From Spirodela intermedia (Eukaryota > Streptophyta > Magnoliopsida > Alismatales > Araceae): DNA of 64,000 nucleotides. Both the position numbers and the translations under genes were made by a program. Shown here in pieces: positions 55,508 through 64,000 of the stretch. The notes beneath the pieces are model-generated. The model had not been told where the DNA came from. It did not search any database and saw only the letters and a program-made list of their open reading frames with translations. The stretch is taken from contig LR746268.1 of assembly GCA_902729315.2 (NCBI GenBank), positions 1,272,501-1,336,500 on the forward strand, read 5' to 3'. Each line of letters begins with the position of its first letter. Position 1 is the first letter of the stretch.

Positions 55508-58500
55508 ATGCAGTCGAACGGCAGCGACAACTGCCAGCAGCCGAAGCAGCAGCAGCAGCAGGGGGCGGTGGCGTCGCCGCAACCGAAACTACAGCCGCAG
55601 CAGCAGCGCCAGCAGACGACGACGCCTCCGCCGCCTCTACCGCCGCCATGGATGTCGGCGATGCCTTATCCGGCGGGGACGATGATGATACCGCACCAGA
55701 TGGCCCCACCGCCGCCGCACTTCGTGCCTCCCTATATGCCTTACCACCACGTGCCGCCGTTGCCTTTGCAGTATCACCCCCCGCCGCCGCAGCTGCAGCA
55801 GCAGCAAGGTTCCTCTGACGAGAACAGGACGATCTGGGTTGGGGATCTCCAATTCTGGATGGATGAGAATTACCTCCAACATTGCTTCGGCCATACCGGC
55901 GAGGTTTAATTTCTCCCCGTTTTCCTTTTGTTTCTTTCGCCCCTATACTCTGAGAAAGTAATTATGAATCTCTTCATTCTGTCGTTGTAACCTTTTTTGG
56001 GTGCTCCATGTAGACGTATTTCTAACTTTTTACTCCGCTCCTTTTTAGCGACATCCTCGCGCTGATAGTGAATCAATTAAACGTACGTATGGGTCTGATG
56101 TGTGAGCTTTACTTATGAGGGCATGTGTGCTTTTTTTTATTTGACTGCCATCTTGGGCATCTTAGTACCTGTTATAAATGGAGTCCGCGATTTCTTTTTT
56201 TATTCATTCCGAAGCAAGATTACCATTCGCACGCTAATACCTCTTCAAGGTGAGTTTTGATGCGGGATATTAATAGAAACTGTGCCTCGGTTTCTTTAAT
56301 TATCGAGGGTTATATGGATGGTATCTAAAATTAGCTTTCATAATTGAGGGGAATAACCGGATAAAACATCAGGAACTTGGTTTCGACTATCTAGCAGGAC
56401 TGCTTGATCGTTATCGGAATAAATAAGGTATATTGTGAAAGTAAAAGTTGCGAGGAGGTCATAGAAGGCAACGCTGTGAACCCATATGGAAGGGAGAAAC
56501 CGCAGTGTAGGGCACTTGCTACTCCATTGGGTAAGTCACTTTTTTTTTTGGACGCAAGTTTATCTCCTGCTGGTTTGAGAGTAAGAGACTTTAATTTGGT
56601 AGCAGAGGTAGTTAAATGTAGTAGATTTGTTGTTATCCATGTGTGAAACGTTATCAAGGTTAGAGATGTATTCCATTCAATCTTTTTGTAGTTCATTTCC
56701 ATGCCAACCATTCTGGGTTTGTTGTTGGAAGACCGAGGACTGATTTTCAACAATCAGCATTTTTGCCATTGCAAAGTTTGAACCATATTGATTGCCAATG
56801 TTCACAGAATCTACCCTCCTGACAACTCTGGGTGACAGCTAAGAAAGATGATTGGCTGAATGGAAAATATTCTGCGCCATTTTTCTCTCAAATGTTTTCA
56901 CATTGCCGTCCCCTATAGTTTCATAACTGAAATAGACACTTAGCCATTGTTTTTTCAAGTCCCTCAGTCTTGATGGTCAACAACTCTCCATTAACCATAC
57001 GGTTCTCTAGACTTTAAATCGTCTTCCGCTTCTGTAAGAGTCTCTCTTGAGTCATATAATCTTCTATACCATCTTTGGTTAGTGAAATGTGCATGAAGTA
57101 TGGAGGAAGCTACCTGGTTTTACACAACCTCTGAGTGTTTGTTATGCCCAGATGAAAGGACTGTTTTCTTTTTGGGGTTTTCACCGAATTGTCCGTCATA
57201 GGATAGCAAATGCATTACATCTTTCTTATTTCTTAACGAATCTTCCTACTAACGTTTTTCATGGTTAGCACAATTTGTGCTACCGCTCCATTTGGTAGTA
57301 GTTGTTTCGTTTTGATTCGTATGATTTTCCAAGGAAATTGTTAAGTTATAAGAAGTTCATATCATTGGCCTATTTCTAAACTTTCTTCTTAAAATGTCAA
57401 CTTATTTAATTATGATACTATAATCATATGCAGGTTGTTCAAATAAAAGTTATCCGCAATAAGCAAACTGGTCAGTCAGAGGGATATGGTTTTGTAGAAT
57501 TTTATTCACATGCGGCTGCTGAAAAGATCCTGCAAATGTTTAATGGAGTGATGATGCCAAACACAGACCAGCTTTTTCGAATCAACTGGGCGTCATTTAG
57601 CATGGGGGATAGGCGTTCAGATGTTTCATCTGATCATTCTATATTTGTGGGAGATCTGGCTGCTGATGTCACTGATACCGTACTGCAGGAAACCTTTTCT
57701 AGCAAATACTCATCTGTAAAAGGCGCAAAGGTTGTTATTGATGCAAATACCGGTCGATCCAAGGGTTATGGATTTGTAAGATTTGGTGATGAAGGTGAAA
57801 AATCTCGTGCACTTACTGAAATGAATGGCGTGTATTGTTCCAGTAGGGCAATGCGCATTGGTGCAGCAACTCCCCGGAAGTCCTCTGGTATAATACAGAT
57901 CCCATCAAATAGCTGCACTCATCAGTTTTTTTAATTCTAATACTTATCTGTTAATCTCTCTTCAGTGTCTAGTTAATTTTAGTAGCTTCAGTTTCTCTTA
58001 TGAATCAATTTTTTTGCATGAAGTCATACATTCAAGTTTAAAAATAATTTCTGATAGAGCATGCAGAAAGTTGTTTAGGCGAGTGCTCAGGGGTGAATTT
58101 TATATGACGTTGTGTCTTTACGTGGTGTTTCTACTTTCTGTGGATATTCTGATCATTTATTCCCAATTGGACTGTATTCCATGTTTACTGTTGAGGTAAT
58201 AGTATTCTTGAATAATAATAAAGGTAATTATATATTATAAAACTATATGTATGAATGTATTTAATAGAGGAAAGAACTTGAAGATGGATAGAACACGGGA
58301 GAAAAGTATTCTCTGCGAGTTCAGTGATAATCTACAGATGATCTGCTTCACACAGGGTGGTTAGCTTGCAATGCCGCCTTGCTCGTACTCATGGTCCAAC
58401 ATCTATGATAGTCATCGAGGGAGTGGAGGGTTTTATATTTGTCTCATCTGGATGTTTAATTCTCTGTAGTTCAGTGACCATTAGAATGCTTAGTTTCATA

Positions 58501-59624
58501 TTTGCCTCATCCTACTGATAAAATAGTTTCCTATGCGTTTTTAAGGTCCTGTGGGCCATCAAGATGATGGGATTTCATGTGACTGATGAGTGGTCTAATA
58601 ACTCTGACACATCATATTTTAGAGACTGGAAGCTATGCCCATTTCTCTTTAATCATTTATCTTATTTTCTAGGTTTTGCACCCAACAGCTCCCAAGGATC
58701 CACGTCAGAAGGAGACTCAAGCAACACGACTGTAAGTCAACCCCAATCCCAACCCCTCTTTGTGATTCCAGTCCTTGGCGATGAACTTGCTTGGGAATGA
58801 GCTGCACTCCGCCACAGTTATTTGTTGGTGGGCTCGACCCAAACGTCAGCGAGGATGACCTCCGGCAGGCGTTCTCCCAGCACGGTGAGGTCGCTTCTGT
58901 GAAGATCCCAATCGGAAAGCAATGTGGCTTTGTCCAGTTCATTCGCAGGTGCAATTGTCTGGCCCCTCTTCTCCGGCCGAATCTTCCTCCGATTCAAAGC
59001 CTTCCTTCTGAATTTTTTGCTTCTTCTTCTATGCTGCTCACCAGGAGCAACGCTGAGGAAGCACTGCAGAAGCTGAACGGGACGATGATCGGAAAGCAGA
59101 CAATTAGGCTCTCATGGGGCCGCAACCCGATCAATAAGCAGGTCAATTCTCTATATATATCCTAAAACTGCACCATTTCTAGTTAATTCGCGGGTTCATC
59201 GGTTTAGGAAACTTCAGCTGACTGTTGATGGATTCAGTTGACCGTTTCAGTATTTTAGGTGAAGCATTTGTTCTTTGCTTGAATGTTGACTTTATCTTCC
59301 TCGGTCAACTTTATCTGCCCCAAACCTCCTAATTTTGGTTATAAATGCACCTTTTCTGCTTGACTTACCGGACAGTGGAGAGCACAAAGGGATCAGAAAA
59401 CAATAAAAACTAAATAAATAAATAAATGAAGATAAGCTGAACCACATTTTCTGGTTTAATCTCTGCAGTTCCGGGCCGAGCCCACCATTTCATGGAGCAA
59501 CGCCTACTACGGGGGCCAGGTCTACGACGGTTACGGCTATGTGGCGCCGCCCCAGAGCCCGGCCATGTACCCGGCAGCCTATGGCCCTTACAGCTTCTGC
59601 GGGAACCAGCAGCAGGTCAGCTAG
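55508..59624 (+). CDS. RBP47: RBP45/47-type RNA-binding protein with three RRMs, 6 exons, 430 aa
   Basis: Exons: 55508-55903, 57434-57887, 58673-58731, 58818-58948, 59045-59141, 59469-59624; all introns are GT-AG and phases agree. The N-terminal 105 residues are Gln- and Pro-rich. RRM1 (about 106-180) has IWVGDL and YGFVEF, with its coding split by intron 1. RRM2 (about 200-278) has IFVGDL and YGFVRF. RRM3 (about 304-375) has LFVGGL and CGFVQF. The C-terminus is Tyr/Gly rich (YYGGQVYDGYGY) and ends NQQQVS, as usual in this family. These are nuclear, poly(U)-binding, poly(A)-associated proteins that also enter stress granules. Architecture and length fit plant RBP45/RBP47. The two subgroups were not separated, so the symbol is a family name. 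Introns 1 (1530 bp) and 2 (785 bp) are the largest. No damage is seen. Confidence 0.93.
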
Positions 59625-59850
59625 GAGGATTCTTCTCCTCCACCAAAGAGCTAGGTGAGCTTGTTTCTTCCAACCGGCTTAGTCGTCTGTAACTCTAGAT
59701 GGATCAAACAAAGATAGCTAGCTCTCCTGTCCCCCCACCCCACCCCCAAAATATAAACGGAAACCACTTAGGGATCACATCCTATGTATTATTTTGCTTT
59801 TCCTGGTTAAAATTTTGGTGCAAAGGGTTCTTCTCCGCGCATTATGTTTT

Positions 59851-59900
59851 TGGTTTTTTTTGGTTTTTTTTGGTTTTTTTTGGTTTTTTTTGGTTTTTTT
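59851..59900 (+). repeat. Five tandem TGGTTTTTTT decamers
   Basis: Five exact 10-bp units, extending into a T run, located 227-276 bp beyond the RBP45/47 stop codon. If transcribed they form a U-rich element, the class of sequence RBP45/47 proteins bind. Confidence 0.95.
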
Positions 59901-59945
59901 TTTTCTGAATGCTTTAGCCCCTGTTAGTTGCAGAAGCGCTGGAAT

Positions 59946-59991
59946 GGTTAGGGTTAGGGTTAGGGTTAGGGTTAGGGTTAGGGTTAGGGTT
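59946..59991 (+). repeat. Interstitial TTAGGG repeat (7 copies)
   Basis: Seven perfect TTAGGG hexamers, with a partial unit on each side, lie 46 bp after the decamer array. The period is six, not the seven-base TTTAGGG typical of most plant telomeres. The tract could form G-quadruplexes on the sense strand. Confidence 0.97.
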
Positions 59992-60200
59992 CTTGGTGGT
60001 GGAGCGGGCTTATATTTTCTTGGGATCCAGGCTATGATCTAGATGGATGATGATTGTAACTTATGATCTTAGGGTTCTTGGGTGGGGGTGATCATACTTT
60101 TTTCTTCTGGTGATGGTGCATTAATGATGCTTAGGCTTAGAATTCTTCTGAGAAAACGTCTGAACTGCTGTTCTAATTAATCACATCCATGGTAGATTTT

Positions 60201-60374
60201 TATGCAACATGATCTTCATGTCAGGCGGGATGATCATATATTTTCCCATTAATAGTAAGAATTCTTGAGAAAATATGTGACCCGTTGACCTAATCCTAGT
60301 TTGATGGATGACTCTGAAGCGTGATCTTGGTACTGGGTGGCCTGATGATCTTGGTGGCGCTGTTTCTAGCTGTT

Positions 60375-60410
<36 letters not shown>

Positions 60411-61537
60411 AAGGGTGCTTGCACAAATGTATTTTTTAGAGGGATATGTCCATCATTATTCATGTAGACGAGACGTGTGGGAAAGAAACTCATAGACCTC
60501 CTGCTTCCACAGTCAACGCGGGAGAAATTTCAAGGGTGAAAACGACATTGCGAAGTTGATCTAGGCCTTTGCGTAATTTCCGTTTCAGTCCCTGAGAAAG
60601 ATGAGATAATTGATTTACTCTCATCCAGATTCATATTTGTAAGAAACACATTTTGGATAGATCAACAACTTATTAATGGCGAAGAAGGTCAGCTTAGAAA
60701 ATTACAGCCAAGTCCTTGGAAAGATGAGGAATAGCGGGAAAACTCCTATTTCCGTGGAGCGTATGGACCCCCAGGATTCGTCCTTAAGTGCAATATTAAG
60801 TAATAAACGGCTGGAATTTAAGGATCTGGAGCTTTAGTATTCAATGTGACGGCGTACGGCACGTTCACTATCCTCGTAGCTGCCGTCTCTCCCCCTCCCT
60901 TGAAATATCCTTCTCTCTCTCTCTTTCTCTTTCTCTCCCTCTCTCTCTCTAGGAATCGAACCGTCCTTTTTGGGCATTTATTGGGCTTCTATTGATGCTG
61001 ACTTTGGGAAGTCCAAAGCGGGGGACTCATCAAGGTCCCTCCCCTCCCAGAAAATGGGGGACTCAATTGGGACCCACAGTGTCCAGATTCACCGGATGCA
61101 AAATTAAAAATAAATAATACGGATAATGATAAAATTAGTTCGTATAAATCATAAAAAGGATCTTAATTTAATTTTGAAAAAATTAATATTTCATAACTTC
61201 CACTTTCCCTCCCATCGAGCTTTACAAGAGAGTTCTAGCTGATATTTCTATGGGTTTTAGGAGTCTTAGGGCCAAAGTTTGATATTTTTTAACTATTTGT
61301 CGATATAAATGGGAACGTGATACTCTTCAATAATGAGATCAACTGGAGATTAAAAAAAAAATGTAAAATATTTAACATGAAAATAAGTCGAGAATAATAA
61401 GGAGATTGTAACAAAAGGGAAGCTATGATGTTCCATTATGTGATATAACCATTTTAATCTTGGTTTCTTTTAAATGGGTATCAAAAGTTAATGGGTTTTT
61501 TCCCTCATCTCACAAACACCTCTATGATACCTTGTTG

Positions 61538-61601
<64 letters not shown>

Positions 61602-62340
61602 TGCTCTCTCTCTCTCTCTCTCTCTCTCCCTCTCTCCCTCTCTCATTGGTGGGCTGGGGTTCAACCCACTAAAACCTAGGATGGTACACAATTTATAGTG
61701 TGAATATAATGGGGTAGAGGTTGTCAATTGATATCCAAATCTCCATAAATAAAACCTCTTTCCCTTCACAGTGGGACTTCCTGCATCAGACATAGAGAGC
61801 ATGTCCCTTGCTTTGAAGAAAACTATGTTGACTTTGTGGCCCCCATCAAGCTTGAGAATTCAAGATATGGCTAAAAAGTCAACGTCTTGGAGGGAGAGAG
61901 ACAGAGAAGCTGGAGATGGGTAGATACCCCCAAGGAAACCTAGAGATAGAGAGAGAGAGAGAGAGAGGTAAGAGCATGCCCCTAGGGTCTTATATCTTAA
62001 AGTCTGATCACCAAACCCCCAACGATAATAATAATAATAATAAATTTTAGGTGCCTTAAGTAATAACTCCTTTAATAAGGGGTGTCATAAAACTATTCTC
62101 ACTATTCAAGTACTAAGAATAGTATAAATGCAATAAAAATAATTCCGAGAATATATTCAGAAGATTCCGTGTTTTATAACAATGTAAACCGAGATTCGTA
62201 AGCACTACTGCTTTAGGTTCAGGAAAGCCTGACTAGGGAAATATGTGTAATTATATATTTTGGGGGGTGGAATAAAAATAATCCGTTGATCTGATGTGGA
62301 ATTTTTTTTCTCACCGATTTTGTCCTCTTTTATAATTTAA
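60201..62340. other. Intergenic spacer
   Basis: No gene is supported. It holds (GA)n at about 60381-60408 and 61944-61967, pyrimidine-rich runs at 60911-60950, and (CT)n at 61541-61642 interrupted by ATCT words. Open frames here are repeat-derived or short. Confidence 0.5.
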
Positions 62341-62631
62341 ATTTCCTAGACAAAGTGGATTCGCCTTGGCTCGGCAACCTTTCGGTCTTCCTTCTCTCTT
62401 CTCTCTTCCGTCTTCTCCCTCTTCCCTCTCTGCAGCTTCTGCTCGCCGCCTGTCGCGAGGAGGCGTCTGGGGAGGGGAGTAGGAGGACTCCGATCGGAGG
62501 TGCAGCCGATGGTAGTCCATCGTCCAAGCCACCGGCTATGGTGACGACGGCGTTGATGGCCTTCGCCATGGCCCCCGCCCCCACCTCCGACGATGCTCGG
62601 TATCGACGGCGTTGACGCCTCTCTCGCTCTC

Positions 62632-62678
<47 letters not shown>

Positions 62679-63426
62679 ATGCTGTGCGCCCCTTCTTTCT
62701 CTCTCTATCTGTCCTTTCCAAGTTCTTGTATCCTCTCTCTTCCCATCTATATCTCTCTGTCTCCTCTCTTTATCTCTTCATCGATATTCCTGTTCCTGTA
62801 CCTTCTGTATTCTTCCCAGCCGGTAGGTACTCCTCTCTTTCTTCATCATCGGTTTGATTCGAGTTTCTGGACCTGCTGCGTTTGAGTGTGAGGGGGACGG
62901 GAGTAGTTTGCAGCAGCTGGAATCATTCAAACCTGAGGTTTGACTGAGGTGGTGCGCTCTTCCATCTCCTCTGATGCTTAAACTTCAGGAGGTGTCATCC
63001 TGTTTAATGGCAGGCGGAGGTATATGAGCATCAATGTCTGAAGTTTGTTTGGTGGCCGGAGGTTGGAGATTAGCCGGATGAAGGAATCAGTGGAGGGCAG
63101 GCTGAGAGGTGCGGGGACTAGGGTTATCTCCCTCCATGGCCTGGTTCTAGGTTTCTGTGATGCCTTATGCTCTCTCTTCTTTGAGTTCTTGTTCCATTAG
63201 GCAGTCTTCCTCGTCCTCTGGCCGCTGTAATGTTTCCCCTCCATGCCCGGGTTTCTAGGGTTCTGCGATGCCTTCTTCCTGCCTCTGTCGAGATACAGTG
63301 GGTTATTGGTTTATCTCCCTTCTGCTTTCCATGACTGATTTCACCTCCTCTGAGGCTTTTGCTGGTTTGCTGGTCGACGTCTGTGGGATGGGACTAATAA
63401 TGGTGGCCATTCCTTTCTTCTTCCAG
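62341..63426 (+). promoter_or_regulatory. Probable leader, first intron and promoter of the gene at the right edge
   Basis: GC-rich sequence with (CT)n at 62619-62668 lies upstream of the open exon at 63427. A short diverged duplication (a CCTCCATGGCCTGGTTCTAG-like block at about 63133 and again at about 63238) is present. The first coding exon should lie in this stretch, but I could not choose its ATG or donor with confidence. Confidence 0.3.
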
Positions 63427-64000
63427 GAATCGTCACCGCAATCATTTCCGCAGAGGGCTTCGTGGAGTTGTGATCCTCAGTTGTATCTTGTTCGCTCTTC
63501 CTGTCGCGTGGTCGTCAGCTCAGGGGAGCATCCATTTGATCTCCCATGCTCACGGCCATGGCGACGGTTTTGATGCCTGTGAAGAAGATGGATCGAGCTC
63601 ACTGCACGCCCACAGTGTCTCGCCGGGTTGCAGCAACCATAGAAACCTGTTCACCCGCAGAGATCATCCCATCTTTCTCTCATCATTGTGTGGTTTTCTA
63701 GATGGAGATGATGGCTGCGAGCAATCGGGCTCTGAGGATCGATTAAATGAGTTCTTCGATGGCATGAAGCTCTCCTGCTTCCAAGCAGAAGCTGCTGGCA
63801 GAAGAGACGAGGGTTTCACTGCTTCAAATGGCAACTCTCATGGTGATGACGATGGAGGTGGTTCATGTGAAGCATCCTCGGCCACTGATACCTGGAGAAG
63901 CAAAAATCTTCTGGGTTCTTCCTCACAGGAGTCATCTCAAGGGATTGACACCAAATTTTCTGATGGGTTTCCTTCTCCACGGGTCAAGATAAGCCCCCCC
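63427..64000 (+). CDS. Partial gene, single-pass membrane protein, possibly mid-SUN type
   Basis: An open exon begins after the acceptor CTTCTTCCAG (ends 63426) and runs without a stop to the window edge. It starts one base before an AAT codon, so the previous exon ends with two bases of a codon. The read begins NRHRNHFRRGLRG, followed by one hydrophobic segment (VVILSCILFALPVAWSSA). After this come His/Gly-rich (SHAHGHGDG) and then Ser- and acid-rich low-complexity sequence. A short basic end, one membrane helix and a polar spacer match the amino end of plant mid-SUN nuclear-envelope and ER proteins, where RNR, helix and SHGDG-like sequence occur in that order. The SUN domain would lie outside the window, so this assignment is tentative. 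Other membrane proteins remain possible. Confidence 0.6.

Larger units (their letters stand above)
59625..60200 (+). other. 3' flank and probable 3' UTR of the RBP45/47 gene
   Basis: The stretch just after the stop codon contains a T-rich decamer array and a TTAGGG tract, both listed separately. A TTAGGGTTCTTGG word occurs at the end of the TTAGGG tract (about 59984) and again near 60070. No clear AATAAA signal was identified, so the end of the transcript is not known. Confidence 0.4.

Noticed and set aside
59946-59991. Chromosome end or true telomere
   Set aside because: Only seven units, flanked on both sides by ordinary gene-region sequence; it is interstitial.

Overview
This window is nuclear DNA from a flowering plant. 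The evidence is split genes with short GT-AG introns, plant-only gene families (MLO, RBP45/47, a CEP peptide precursor, a plant transmembrane metallophosphoesterase), a decayed Ty1/copia LTR retrotransposon, AT-rich spacers and a very high load of (CT)n/(GA)n microsatellites. The species cannot be fixed. A seven-copy TTAGGG tract would fit a lineage with TTAGGG telomeres, such as Asparagales, but one short tract is weak evidence.

Layout: 1-8.7 kb is mostly non-genic, with a patatin-like phospholipase remnant near 1.0-1.1 kb. At 8.79-12.42 kb (+) lies a complete six-exon membrane-anchored sulfotransferase-like gene. It converges on a 15-exon gene (13.83-19.40 kb, -) encoding a polytopic membrane calcineurin-type metallophosphoesterase, whose CT/GA-rich leader probably extends to about 21.7-22.1 kb. 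22.2-28.5 kb is AT-rich spacer. At 29.27-34.49 kb (+) is a complete 15-exon MLO gene with a 756-bp (CT)n tract in intron 6. A copia element with both LTRs lies at 35.66-40.11 kb and is followed by minisatellites (40.45-41.05 kb). 41-46.8 kb is spacer with at most one gene fragment. A four-copy tandem array of about 180 bp (46.83-47.53 kb) sits next to a single-exon CEP peptide precursor (47.76-48.10 kb, -). 48.9-55 kb is spacer with giant (CT)n(CTAT)n tracts. At 55.51-59.62 kb (+) is a complete six-exon RBP45/47 three-RRM gene. The window ends inside a + strand gene whose exon starts at about 63.43 kb.

The genes do not form a pathway or operon. All gene models were assembled by hand, by following reading phase across splice sites. 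Four of the five complete genes keep phase through every junction (the fifth, the CEP gene, has one exon) and give products of family-typical length: 343, 1020, 587, 430 and 115 aa. Two junctions appear to use GC donors. I see no clearly new biological system. The most useful items are the small CEP peptide gene, which is easily missed, the GC-AG introns, the telomere-type and U-rich repeats just downstream of the RBP45/47 stop codon, and the tandem array.
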